From Roseovarius albus (GTDB taxonomy: Bacteria; Pseudomonadota; Alphaproteobacteria; Rhodobacterales; Rhodobacteraceae), in contig NZ_FWFX01000017.1 of NCBI RefSeq assembly GCF_900172335.1, positions 1 to 64,000 of the forward strand: a stretch of 64,000 nt of DNA, read 5' to 3'. The translations under genes and the position numbers were made by a program. The notes below the pieces were generated by a model. It searched no databases and was not told the DNA's origin. It was given only the letters and a program-made list of their open reading frames with translations. How positions within the stretch are numbered: position 1 is the first letter of the stretch; each line of letters starts with the position of its first letter. Positions 9,354 through 18,054 of this stretch are shown piece by piece.

Positions 9354-10880
9354 ATGTCTGATATCCTGAAAGCCGTAAATTTGACAAAGCGATTCCCCGG
9401 TGTGATCGCAAACGAGAACGTAAATTTTGATCTGCGTGCTGGTGAAGTACATTGCTTGTTTGGCGAAAATGGCGCGGGAAAATCGACTTTGTCGTCCTGC
9501 TTGTTTGGGTTTTACCAACCCGAAGGCGGACACATAGAGATTGGTGGAGAAATAGCAAATTTCAAATCCCCTCGTGATGCAATTCATATGGGGGTTGGCA
9601 TGGTACATCAGCACTTTGTGTTGGTGGCTGAGTTTTCAGTCCTTGAGAATATTGTTGTAGGCACCCATGAAAGTGGCTGGCAGCTAAAACTGACAGACGC
9701 CCGTAAACGCGTCGAAGGGTTGTGTGCAGAATACAGCATTGATTTGGACTTGGATGCGCGGGTTGGCGATCTTGCTGTTGGTCAACAGCAATGGGTCGAA
9801 ATTCTAAAGGCGCTTTTTCTGGATGCTAAAGTGCTGATCTTAGATGAACCTTCTGCCGTACTTACGCCTGAAGAATCACTGCGGTTATTTCGAATTATTG
9901 ATCATATGAAAGAGCTTGGCCTGTCGATCCTGCTGATCAGCCATAAGATGGTTGAGGTGATGCAAGCGGATCGCGTGACGGTTTTACGAAAGGGCAAGGT
10001 TGTGGATACTGTATGCCCTGCCAATGTCACGCCAAATGAGCTCACCCGTATGATGGTGGGTCGCGATGTAGAACTGCGCATGGTGCGGGATCGTACTGAA
10101 GATGCCGAGCGCAAATTTGAAACCGTTTTGAATGTAGAAAAAGTTAGCTATCGCGATGGACGAGGCAAATTGGCATTGGATAATGTCAGCCTGCACATCG
10201 GGAAAGGCGAGATCCTTGGACTGGCGGGTGTTTCCGGGAATGGTCAGAAAGAGCTTTTTGAGATCCTGTCAGGCGTTCTAGTGCCAGAAAACGGATGTCT
10301 GTCGCTGGACGGTGAGCGGATCGAAGGCCTGCCATCACGCCAATATATGGATCGCGGTGTTGGATTGGTACCTGATGATCGATTCCGAGAAGGGTTGATC
10401 CCTGAGTTCAATATCCGCGAAAACATGATTCTCGGATGGCAGCGCCATGACGACTACACCAATGGCATGTTTTTGGATCACAAACAGATTGGCTCGATTG
10501 CCGATGGCTTGATTGATGAATTCCAAATCGCAACCCCATCCGGAGCAACGCCGGTCAATCATCTGTCTGGCGGAAATGCACAGAAGGTCATTTTGGCGCG
10601 AGAATTCGTTCATTCCAGCAAGTTGCTTTTGGCAAATCAGCCGACGCGTGGTCTGGATCTGGGTGTCATTGAATATGTCTACAAACAGATCATCGCCAAA
10701 CGTGAGGAAGGTTACGCCATTCTTCTGGCGTCAGAAGAACTTGAAGACCTGTTGAATCTGTCTGATCGGATTGCCGTCATGTCCGGCGGGAAGATCACCG
10801 GCATTGTTGATCCTCTGACCACCACAGTCGAGGAAATTGGCCTGTTGATGGCTGGTGGAAAAGAGGAGCAGGCGGCATGA
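9354..10880 (+). CDS. ABC transporter ATP-binding protein with two nucleotide-binding domains (NupO-like)
   Basis: I choose ATG 9354 (preceded by GGAG) over an upstream start at 9312; this gives 508 residues. Two ABC cassettes are fused: the first has Walker A GENGAGKST, a VGQQQ signature region and Walker B VLILDEPSA; the second has the degenerate Walker A GVSGNGQKE and signature LSGGNAQK. This double-cassette form is shared by ribose (RbsA) and nucleoside (YufO/NupO) importers. It energises the two permeases that follow; its stop overlaps the next start. Confidence 0.93.
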   Translation: MSDILKAVNLTKRFPGVIANENVNFDLRAGEVHCLFGENGAGKSTLSSCLFGFYQPEGGHIEIGGEIANFKSPRDAIHMGVGMVHQHFVLVAEFSVLENIVVGTHESGWQLKLTDARKRVEGLCAEYSIDLDLDARVGDLAVGQQQWVEILKALFLDAKVLILDEPSAVLTPEESLRLFRIIDHMKELGLSILLISHKMVEVMQADRVTVLRKGKVVDTVCPANVTPNELTRMMVGRDVELRMVRDRTEDAERKFETVLNVEKVSYRDGRGKLALDNVSLHIGKGEILGLAGVSGNGQKELFEILSGVLVPENGCLSLDGERIEGLPSRQYMDRGVGLVPDDRFREGLIPEFNIRENMILGWQRHDDYTNGMFLDHKQIGSIADGLIDEFQIATPSGATPVNHLSGGNAQKVILAREFVHSSKLLLANQPTRGLDLGVIEYVYKQIIAKREEGYAILLASEELEDLLNLSDRIAVMSGGKITGIVDPLTTTVEEIGLLMAGGKEEQAA

Positions 10881-11989
10881 CCATTAGCAGTGTTGAGACA
10901 CAAATCGCATCCAAATCGAGACTTAAGATTGAACGCCGGGTGAATCCAAAGACATCATGGACAGTCTTTATGTACTTGCTTGCCGTTGTGATCGGATTTG
11001 CACTGACTGCCTTACTGATTATGACAAGCGGTGCAGATGTTTTCAAAGCGTTCGCTGCTTTATTCAAAGGTGCGTTTGGCAGTCAAAAGTCCGTTTTTGC
11101 CACGCTTGCGAAATCAACTCCTTTGATCCTAACCGGGCTTGCAACTGTGGTGGCTTTTCGGGCTCAGGTCTGGAGTATTGGACAAGAAGGTCAGGTTTAT
11201 TCTGGCGCAATGGGGGCATATTTCGGCTGCCTGATTTTTGCAGGGCTGCCTGTTTGGATGTATCTGTCGCTTATCATTCTGTCTGGCATGATCGGAGGCG
11301 CTATACTTGGCGGTATTGCCGCAATTTTGAAAGACCGGTTTGACGTGAGTGAAATCATTTCGACCGTGATGATGAACTATCTCATCGTATTTTTGTTGTC
11401 TTATCTGATCGGCGGAGGGCCCTGGACCGAGGTGTCTTCTACCGTGGTTTATCAACAAACAGGACCAGTACCTGAGGCCTCACAACTGCCTCACCTTCTT
11501 GGTAGCAGCAAACTGCATTTGGGTTTTGTGTTCGCTCTCGTGTCAGCACTTGTATGCTACGTCCTGCTAGAGAAAACCCCGCTAGGCTATGAAATCCGCG
11601 CTATGGGCTTCAATCCAATTGCCTTAGCCTACCGCGGCACCAACATTGGTCGGACAACTGTATTGGTCATGGTGATCAGCGGTGCGGTTGCAGGACTGGC
11701 CGGGGTGGCCGAGATCTTTGGCACATCACACAGATTGCGCGCTGATACGCTTTATAACCTTGGGTACACCGGGATCATCATAGGCATGATCGGAGGGTTG
11801 CGACCATTGGGTACGGTGATTGCAGGCATCGCGTTTGGCGGGCTCGCAAGTGGTGCTCTTTACATGAAATTGCTGGCGCAGGTGCCGGCCGCCTTGGTGC
11901 CGGCAATGCAAGGAATCATGTTGCTGACATTTCTCTGTGCTGCCGTTGCGGCACGATATAAGATAGTAAGGATCCAATCAGATGGGTGA
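10877..11989 (+). CDS. ABC transporter permease (NupP-like)
   Basis: A 370-residue inner-membrane protein with about 8-10 hydrophobic helices and the family motif IRAMGFNPIALAYRGTNIGR facing the ATPase. Start overlaps the upstream stop as ATGA, indicating translational coupling. The N-terminal ~25 residues are basic and cytoplasmic. This is the larger of the two permeases of BMP-linked purine-nucleoside-type importers (YufP/NupP). Helix count is by eye. Confidence 0.92.
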   Translation: MTISSVETQIASKSRLKIERRVNPKTSWTVFMYLLAVVIGFALTALLIMTSGADVFKAFAALFKGAFGSQKSVFATLAKSTPLILTGLATVVAFRAQVWSIGQEGQVYSGAMGAYFGCLIFAGLPVWMYLSLIILSGMIGGAILGGIAAILKDRFDVSEIISTVMMNYLIVFLLSYLIGGGPWTEVSSTVVYQQTGPVPEASQLPHLLGSSKLHLGFVFALVSALVCYVLLEKTPLGYEIRAMGFNPIALAYRGTNIGRTTVLVMVISGAVAGLAGVAEIFGTSHRLRADTLYNLGYTGIIIGMIGGLRPLGTVIAGIAFGGLASGALYMKLLAQVPAALVPAMQGIMLLTFLCAAVAARYKIVRIQSDG

Positions 11990-12911
11990 TTTGTTTCAAG
12001 AAGCCATTTTGGTTAGCATTCTGGCCGGAACCGTCCGGATTATGACCCCCATCCTTTTCGCAGCCATTGGTGAGTTGGTCACACAGCGTGCAGGCATTTG
12101 GAACATGGGGGTCGAAGGCACCATGCTGATGGGGGCCTTTATCGCTTATGTCGTTGCGACTGCGACAGGGTCGATCTGGATTGCGGTTTTGGCGGCAATG
12201 CTCGCTGGTGGAGTGGTTGGCCTGTTGACGGCATTCATGACCGCAACGATGCGGGTGGACCATTTCATTACCGGGCTCGGTATCAATCTGTTGATTTCTG
12301 GCCTCACGCTCTATTGGTTTCGAATTTATATCAAAGGTCGTGCGCAGCCGACATTTGAAGGTTTCGAAAACGTTCCAATACCGGTGCTGTCATCCATTCC
12401 TTATCTGGGAGAAATCCTGTTCACTCAGCGGATCCTTACCTATGTCGCATTTCTATCCGTACCTGCGATCTGGTTCCTGCTTTATCGCACTCGCTGGGGT
12501 TTGGAACTACGTTGCCTTGGTGAGAACCCCAAAGCGCTAGATATCAAAGGATTAAGCGTTGTTAGACGTCAATATACCGCCGTTTTGATTGGCAGTATCA
12601 TGACCGGGCTTGGCGGCGGTTTTCTGATGTTAGGGTTTTCTGATCGTTTTCTCGCGGACATCACGGCAGGCCGTGGCTGGCTGGCGATTGTGGCAATCAT
12701 AGCAGGTCGTTGGATGCCACGGGGTGTTCTGGCGGCGGTCGCGGTTTTTGCCCTGCTCGAAAGTGTAGCGACCCATGTTCAGGTTCTTGGTGTCGACATT
12801 CCGCACCAGATATTCCTCGCCCTACCATACGTCGCCTCAATTGTGCTGTTGATGATGTTGCGAAGCAAATCAGGCGAGCCACGAAGACTTGGCATACCCT
12901 ATTTCCGATAA
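11982..12911 (+). CDS. ABC transporter permease (NupQ-like)
   Basis: A 309-residue polytopic protein overlapping the previous permease by 8 bases. Early motif PILFAAIGELVTQRAGIWNM, continuing NMGVEGTMLMGAF, is diagnostic of the second permease of YufQ/NupQ-type importers; LRCLGENPKALDIKGLSV is the coupling loop. It completes the importer and is followed after 21 bases by the Rieske-less oxygenase gene, so importer and enzyme are almost surely one transcript. Confidence 0.92.
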   Translation: MGDLFQEAILVSILAGTVRIMTPILFAAIGELVTQRAGIWNMGVEGTMLMGAFIAYVVATATGSIWIAVLAAMLAGGVVGLLTAFMTATMRVDHFITGLGINLLISGLTLYWFRIYIKGRAQPTFEGFENVPIPVLSSIPYLGEILFTQRILTYVAFLSVPAIWFLLYRTRWGLELRCLGENPKALDIKGLSVVRRQYTAVLIGSIMTGLGGGFLMLGFSDRFLADITAGRGWLAIVAIIAGRWMPRGVLAAVAVFALLESVATHVQVLGVDIPHQIFLALPYVASIVLLMMLRSKSGEPRRLGIPYFR

Positions 12912-12932
12912 ATTCCGTAAGGAGATTCAAAC

Positions 12933-13838
12933 ATGTTGGATTTAAACTGCAAAGATTCAGTTATCCTGAACCAGTGGCATCCTCTCAGTTCGCTGGAAGA
13001 AATCAACAAGGGCGTTGTTCATAAAACCCGGTTGCTTGATGCTTCGATTTCTTACGGAATTGATGATGAGGGTACACTTTCGACCTGGCTAAGCAATGAT
13101 CATTTGAAGGCAGGACAGCCCTATAATGCTGCCGCCATAACTGATCCGCTGCCGGTAAAACATGCGCACGGCTATCTTTGGACTTGCCTTGGTGAACCAC
13201 CAGAGACGCTGTTTTCGTTTAGCGAGTTCTATGAAAGTGATCGTCGAAATGTGCCTACTGGTGTATTTGGTGTTCATGTTTCTGCTGGCCGGGCGGTCGA
13301 GAACTTCCTCGACATGGGGCATTTTCCCTTTGTTCACACGGGCATTCTGGGTGAAGAGCCGCATACAGAAGTCAAAGAGTATGACGTCGAGGTTTCAGAA
13401 ACCCGCGACGAAGTTGTGGCCACACAGTGCCAGTTTTATCAACCGCAGGCGGCACTTGCATCTAAAGAGGGTGCGATGGTGGACTATATCTACCGCGTTC
13501 CCCATGTGAATTGTGCGTTGCTCTATAAATCCAGTCCAACAGATGAAAGCCGCAACGATGTAATCTATTTGTTCCTGCAGCCTATGGGCCAAGAACAGAT
13601 ACGGGCACATACCGGTATGTGCGTGGTTGATGATATGAACTCACATGAAGACATCCGCTATTTTCAACAAACAATCTTTGGTCAGGACAAGCCGATATTG
13701 GAAAACCAATACCCGAAACGTCTTCCGTTAGATCCACGTGCCGAAACCCCAATTCGAGCAGATAAAACGGCGATCGCATTTCGCCGCTGGCTTAGCCGAA
13801 AGGGGCTGACATACGGTGTCATCCCAGTGGAAGCCTGA
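12933..13838 (+). CDS. Rieske-less oxygenase catalytic subunit, NdmC-like
   Basis: A 301-residue protein that starts like a Rieske oxygenase (ILNQWHPLSS, then KTRLLDASISYGIDDEG) but has no CxH...CxxH cluster; residues 40-80 where the cluster should be are shortened to SNDHLKAGQPYNAAAI. The catalytic domain is kept: AVENFLDMGHFPFVH supplies D127, H130 and H135 for mononuclear iron. Known family fact: NdmC of the P. putida CBB5 N7-demethylase is likewise Rieske-less and takes electrons from a Rieske domain carried on NdmD. The very next gene encodes such a Rieske-reductase fusion. A good AAGGAG precedes the ATG. I infer N-demethylation, possibly of a methylated purine; the exact substrate is unproved. 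Confidence 0.82.
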   Translation: MLDLNCKDSVILNQWHPLSSLEEINKGVVHKTRLLDASISYGIDDEGTLSTWLSNDHLKAGQPYNAAAITDPLPVKHAHGYLWTCLGEPPETLFSFSEFYESDRRNVPTGVFGVHVSAGRAVENFLDMGHFPFVHTGILGEEPHTEVKEYDVEVSETRDEVVATQCQFYQPQAALASKEGAMVDYIYRVPHVNCALLYKSSPTDESRNDVIYLFLQPMGQEQIRAHTGMCVVDDMNSHEDIRYFQQTIFGQDKPILENQYPKRLPLDPRAETPIRADKTAIAFRRWLSRKGLTYGVIPVEA

Positions 13839-13855
13839 ACAGTAAGGATAAGAAG

Positions 13856-15592
13856 ATGAATGAGAATCTACAACATTGGTATCCTGTTGCTTCGAGCAAT
13901 GATCTTCCCTTGCGCCACGTGTATCAGGGACAGCTTTGGGGGCGGGAATTGGCCGTTTGGCGTGCTGACGATGGGTTTGTCAATGTGTGGGAAAACCGCT
14001 GTCTGCATCGCGGTGTGCGCTTGTCCATTGGATTGAACGAAGGGCGTGAGTTGCGCTGTTTGTATCATGGCTGGCGCTATGCCAACCGTACTGCTGGTTG
14101 TACATATATTCCGGCCCACCCCGCCGATGCCCCCGCACGTACGATTTGCAACAATACCTATCACGCGATTGAAGCACATGGGTTGGTATGGTCGTCGGTT
14201 GAGCCGATGGGAGACTTCGCAGTACCGGAGGCCTTAGAAGGGCAAGAAACCCTGGCTTTGCGCCCCATTCCCGTCAAAGCCGCGCCGGAACTTGCTTTGA
14301 AACATGCCGCGACTTATCGCTTTTCCGCCGATGGTTCTGCCGCGAATGATACCAGCGTTGAAGCTAAGGAAGGTGGCTACGTCTTGCTGAGCGCTGACGG
14401 TGCGCAGATGATGTTGTTTGTCCAGCCAATCGACGCGGATCGTTCGGTACTGCGTGGGGTTTTGATTAACCCCACTGAGGATCACTTGGCGCTCTTGCGC
14501 TATCACAACAGTGGTCTGTCGGCTTTGCGTGATGTGATTGAGTCTGATGCGGCCAAACTACCGACGCCCGCAGCCATCGAGGTTTCATTTTCCAAAGTGG
14601 ATGCTGATCTTGCCGCCATGCCCGAACGCGCCAAATCCGGACCCAAGGCCGAGCTGCGGGTGACAGTTGCACAAAAATGGTTGGCATCGGATGGGGTTAT
14701 GGGCTTCCGGTTGGAAAGCCTAAATGAACAGTTGCCTACAGTGCAACCCGGGGCCCATATCGACGTCCATATGCCCAATGGCATGTCCCGACAGTATTCA
14801 CTGACCAACGGTCCGGGTGAGCAAGATCACTATACTATAGGTGTGAAACTCGAGCCTAAGTCGCGTGGTGGATCCGAATGTATGCACAATGCAGTACAAA
14901 CAGGTGACGTATTGGCCATCTCGGCCCCACGAGCGAATTTCCCGTTGCGTCGGGATGCAACACAGACGGTCTTGGTGGCTGGTGGCATCGGAATCACACC
15001 GATGTTGGCCATGGCGCAAACTTTGAAGGCACAGAACCTGCCGTTCCAGCTTCATTACTTTGCACAATCGGAAGCACATCTGTCCTTCCGCCCAATTCTG
15101 GATGACCTCGGGGAAAATCTGATTACTCATCTGGGGTTATCTCCAGATGAAACCGGCGTGGCCCTGCGCAATGCATTGGCATCTTACGATTATGCCCATC
15201 ACCTCTACATCTGTGGGCCAGGCCCGATGTTGGAAGCCACACGAAAAATTGCAGGCGACCAAGGTTGGCCCGAAGAAGCGGTGCATTTCGAATACTTCAA
15301 AAACGTAAACACGATTGATGACAGTTCCAGTTTTGAGGTTGCGCTGGCCCGCTCTGCGCTGACGCTACACGTGCCAGCTGGAAAATCCATACTGGATGTC
15401 TTGCAAGAAAATGGCATCGAAACCCCCAGTTCGTGCGAGCAAGGTGCTTGCGGGACATGTCTGGCAACCGTTATCGAAGGTGAGCCCGATCATCAGGATG
15501 TCTATTTGTCCGATAGTGAGAAAGCATCTAACTCCAAAATCCTGACATGCGTATCACGGTCAAAATCCAAACGCCTTGTTTTAGACATATGA
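13856..15592 (+). CDS. Rieske-domain/reductase fusion, NdmD-like
   Basis: A 578-residue fusion. Residues 1-110 are a full Rieske domain with C49-x-H51 (CLHRG) and C68-x2-H71 (CLYHGW). Residues ~115-260 are a reduced region that looks like remnants of an oxygenase beta-sheet (AQMMLFVQPIDADRSVLRGV) without iron ligands. Residues ~270-578 are a PDR reductase: RQYSLTNGP for flavin, AGGIGITPMLAMAQ for NAD, and 2Fe-2S ligands C527, C532, C535 and C565. Length and order match NdmD, the Rieske-bearing reductase of methylxanthine demethylases. It supplies the cluster missing from the protein encoded just upstream, 17 bases away, and probably forms a stable complex with it. Confidence 0.85.
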   Translation: MNENLQHWYPVASSNDLPLRHVYQGQLWGRELAVWRADDGFVNVWENRCLHRGVRLSIGLNEGRELRCLYHGWRYANRTAGCTYIPAHPADAPARTICNNTYHAIEAHGLVWSSVEPMGDFAVPEALEGQETLALRPIPVKAAPELALKHAATYRFSADGSAANDTSVEAKEGGYVLLSADGAQMMLFVQPIDADRSVLRGVLINPTEDHLALLRYHNSGLSALRDVIESDAAKLPTPAAIEVSFSKVDADLAAMPERAKSGPKAELRVTVAQKWLASDGVMGFRLESLNEQLPTVQPGAHIDVHMPNGMSRQYSLTNGPGEQDHYTIGVKLEPKSRGGSECMHNAVQTGDVLAISAPRANFPLRRDATQTVLVAGGIGITPMLAMAQTLKAQNLPFQLHYFAQSEAHLSFRPILDDLGENLITHLGLSPDETGVALRNALASYDYAHHLYICGPGPMLEATRKIAGDQGWPEEAVHFEYFKNVNTIDDSSSFEVALARSALTLHVPAGKSILDVLQENGIETPSSCEQGACGTCLATVIEGEPDHQDVYLSDSEKASNSKILTCVSRSKSKRLVLDI

Positions 15593-15602
15593 GAGGCTCG
15601 AC

Positions 15603-16241
15603 ATGAAACTTTATGATTATGAACTATCCGGCAACTGCTACAAAATCAGATTGTTTTTAAGCATTCTGAACAAATCTTTTGAGACGCAAACGGTCGATTT
15701 TTACCCTGGTCAGGAACATAAGTCGCCACCTATGCTGGCATTGAATCCGTTGGGGCAGTTGCCGATTATAGAGGATGAAGGAAAAGTCCTGCGCGACGCC
15801 CAGGCAATTCTCACCTATTTGGCTGCTAAATATGACGAAACCGGCGAATGGTACCCGTTGCAAGACCCGGATCGCTTGGGCGAGGTTGCGCAATGGTTGG
15901 CTTTTGCGGATGGGATCACAGGCACAGCGTCGGCGGCGCGTTTGCATGATGGTTTGTTTTATGACCTTGATGTGGAAGCAGCCCGCGCTGGCGCGCACAG
16001 GTTGTTCCGTATTTTGGATGAACATCTATGGTTTGCTGAACAGGCTGGACAAAGCTGGATTTGTTCTGGAAATCATCCAACAATCGCAGATATCGCCTGT
16101 TTTCCTTACGTTATCTTATCTGAAGAAGGTGGTATTTCACGTCAGGATTACCCCGCAATTCGTCGCTGGTGTGACCGGGTCAAAAGGATCAAAGGGTTCA
16201 TTGGTATGTCTGGCGTTTTCCCAACTTCCGCTGCGGCTTAA
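15603..16241 (+). CDS. Glutathione S-transferase-like protein, NdmE-like
   Basis: A 212-residue GST fold protein: N-terminal thioredoxin-like domain (MKLYDYELSGNCYKIRLFL, then ALNPLGQLPIIEDEG with the cis-proline, and RDAQAILTYLAAKY) and an all-helical C-terminal domain ending in NHPTIADIACFPYV. On its own it would be called a generic GST. Next to the Rieske-less oxygenase and Rieske-reductase it matches NdmE, the GST-like subunit known to be required for the NdmCDE complex, where the role is thought to be structural. A catalytic glutathione role linked to the formaldehyde dehydrogenase downstream is an alternative. Confidence 0.8.
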   Translation: MKLYDYELSGNCYKIRLFLSILNKSFETQTVDFYPGQEHKSPPMLALNPLGQLPIIEDEGKVLRDAQAILTYLAAKYDETGEWYPLQDPDRLGEVAQWLAFADGITGTASAARLHDGLFYDLDVEAARAGAHRLFRILDEHLWFAEQAGQSWICSGNHPTIADIACFPYVILSEEGGISRQDYPAIRRWCDRVKRIKGFIGMSGVFPTSAAA

Positions 16242-16279
16242 GAGTCTCCTCCCGCTGATCGGTATGATTGGCGGAACCT

Positions 16280-16314
16280 GCACCCGGTGAGTTTCCCTTT
16301 GATTCACCGGGTGC
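16280..16314 (+). terminator. Hairpin between GST-like and formaldehyde dehydrogenase genes
   Basis: An 11-bp perfect stem (GCACCCGGTGA with TCACCGGGTGC) and a 13-base loop. No T-run follows, so it could be a weak terminator, an RNA-processing or a stability hairpin. It may lower the level of the dehydrogenase message relative to upstream genes or separate two transcripts. Confidence 0.55.
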
Positions 16315-16349
16315 CCCTTACAAATTAAGATAACATAAGGACGAATATC

Positions 16350-17465
16350 ATGATGCGCACCAAAGCTGCAGTTGCTGTTGAAGCTGGTAAACCGCTGGAA
16401 GTCATGGAAGTGAACCTTGAAGGCCCTATGGCGGGTGAAGTTCTGGTTGAAATCAAGGCGACCGGGCTTTGCCATACAGACGAATTCACTCGGTCAGGCG
16501 ACGATCCTGAGGGGATATTTCCGGTGATCCTGGGCCATGAGGGCGCAGGTGTGGTGGTCGAGTTGGGTGAAGGGGTGACCAGCCTGGAGGTGGGCGACCA
16601 TGTGATCCCGCTTTACACCCCGGAATGCCGGGAATGCGAATATTGTTTGAACCCGAAAACCAACTTGTGCCAATCGATCCGCTCGACGCAGGGGCAGGGG
16701 CTGCTACCCGATGGGTCCACTCGCTTTTCGATGCTCGACGGTACGCCGATCCATCACTACATGGGCTGTTCGACTTTTGCCAACCACACGGTTGTGCCCG
16801 AGATCGCCTTGGCCAAGGTTCGCAAGGACGCTCCATTCGATAAGATTTGCTACATAGGCTGCGGTGTCACCACTGGAATCGGTGCCGTAATAAACACTGC
16901 CAAGGTTGAAATCGGTAGCCGGGGTGTCGTGTTCGGTCTGGGTGGAATCGGCCTGAACGTGATCCAAGGCCTGCGCATGGCGGGTGCTGATCAGATCGTT
17001 GGTGTCGACCTCAACGACAGCAAGATCGAAATGGCAACGAAGTTCGGCATGACCGATTTCGTCAACCCATCCAAAGTCGAAGGCGATCTGGTGGCACATC
17101 TGGTCGAATTGACCAATGGCGGTGCAGATTACACCTTTGACGCCACGGGCAATGTCGGCGTCATGCGTACCGCTTTGGAAGCCGCACACAAAGGCTGGGG
17201 GGAATCGATCATCATTGGCGTTGCACCGGCAGGGGCCGAGATCTCGACCCGTCCGTTCCAGTTGGTTACCGGCCGCAGCTGGCGCGGCACCGCCTTTGGC
17301 GGCGCATCGGGCCGGACGGACGTCCCCAAAATCGTTGACTGGTACATGGACGGCAAGATTGAGATTGACCCAATGATCACCCATAAACTGACCCTAGATG
17401 ACATTAACCATGGTTTTGATCTGATGCACGAAGGGAAATCAATCCGAGCAGTCGTGGAGTTCTGA
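16350..17465 (+). CDS. frmA: S-(hydroxymethyl)glutathione dehydrogenase / class III alcohol dehydrogenase
   Basis: A 371-residue zinc-dependent class III alcohol dehydrogenase. Catalytic zinc ligands C41 and H63 (GLCHTDEFT, LGHEGAG) plus the YIGCG cysteine; structural zinc cysteines C93, C96, C99 and C107; NAD-binding glycine motif VVFGLGGIGLNV. It oxidises S-hydroxymethylglutathione, the adduct of formaldehyde and glutathione, to S-formylglutathione. Its position after demethylase genes fits removal of the formaldehyde released by each demethylation; methylxanthine clusters in pseudomonads also carry such a gene. No S-formylglutathione hydrolase is adjacent, so that step must be elsewhere. 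The start could be ATG 16350 or 16353. Confidence 0.92.
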   Translation: MMRTKAAVAVEAGKPLEVMEVNLEGPMAGEVLVEIKATGLCHTDEFTRSGDDPEGIFPVILGHEGAGVVVELGEGVTSLEVGDHVIPLYTPECRECEYCLNPKTNLCQSIRSTQGQGLLPDGSTRFSMLDGTPIHHYMGCSTFANHTVVPEIALAKVRKDAPFDKICYIGCGVTTGIGAVINTAKVEIGSRGVVFGLGGIGLNVIQGLRMAGADQIVGVDLNDSKIEMATKFGMTDFVNPSKVEGDLVAHLVELTNGGADYTFDATGNVGVMRTALEAAHKGWGESIIIGVAPAGAEISTRPFQLVTGRSWRGTAFGGASGRTDVPKIVDWYMDGKIEIDPMITHKLTLDDINHGFDLMHEGKSIRAVVEF

Positions 17466-18054
17466 TCCATGGCGCTGAGCGAAAGCGCGGTGTGTTTCGT
17501 AAGAAATCGTAGTCTATAGGTAAGCTTCGGCGGCCTGTAGCTGTGACATGACCTTTGGCATCTACGTGCTGCCACAGGTCCGAACCAAGTAGATACCAGT
17601 TCATTTATTTCTCGCTGTCCTTACGCTCCATAGTCTGAGCAGCCTCGGAGGCTACATGGTAATGCTGCCGGACCGGCGCCCAAAAGGTTTGAGGGAGTTT
17701 TTGACGGGGCTTCGGTCGAACAAGTCTTAGCTGAATTGTAATAGTGGTACTCGCAAGCTGAGCCTAAAGCGAAAAAATACACTTAGACGACCGCTTCGTG
17801 CTCCTTGCGGCCGCTGGGGCCGACGTCGCCTCTCAGCCGGTGTATGAATACGTTCCATAAGGATGGCCCATAAGAGACATTCGCAACCCAACCGTGATGC
17901 TGCGATCGCATCCCACATTCCGGCCGTTCGCTGCACACGAAAAATCGAGAACGTCGCGAACTGGTAGTGTGCGGACTTTTCTACCGTTCGATTTTCAAGG
18001 TATGATAATGTCACTGAATACCAACGCAACAGAAAATAGGCTATTGGATTACGC
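17466..18054. other. Intergenic region with dispersed repeat
   Basis: About 590 bases without a convincing gene. Positions 17895-17934 hold one copy of a short imperfect-palindrome repeat (TGCTGCGATCGCATCCCACA) also found at 27875-27923 (inverted) and 35901-35941. Several open frames here lack starts and motifs. Confidence 0.6.
17895..17934. repeat. Dispersed palindromic repeat, copy 1
   Basis: Contains TGCTGCGATCGCA followed by TCCCACATTCCGGCCGTTCGCTGC. Copies 2 and 3 have TGCTGCGGTCGCAGCCCGC followed by a variable tract and CATTCG. The inner TGCGATCGCA is self-complementary. Confidence 0.6.

Noticed and set aside
13856..15592. Considered as an assembly or frameshift artefact joining an oxygenase to a reductase
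   Set aside because: The frame is open throughout, and the domain order and length match known NdmD-type Rieske reductases.
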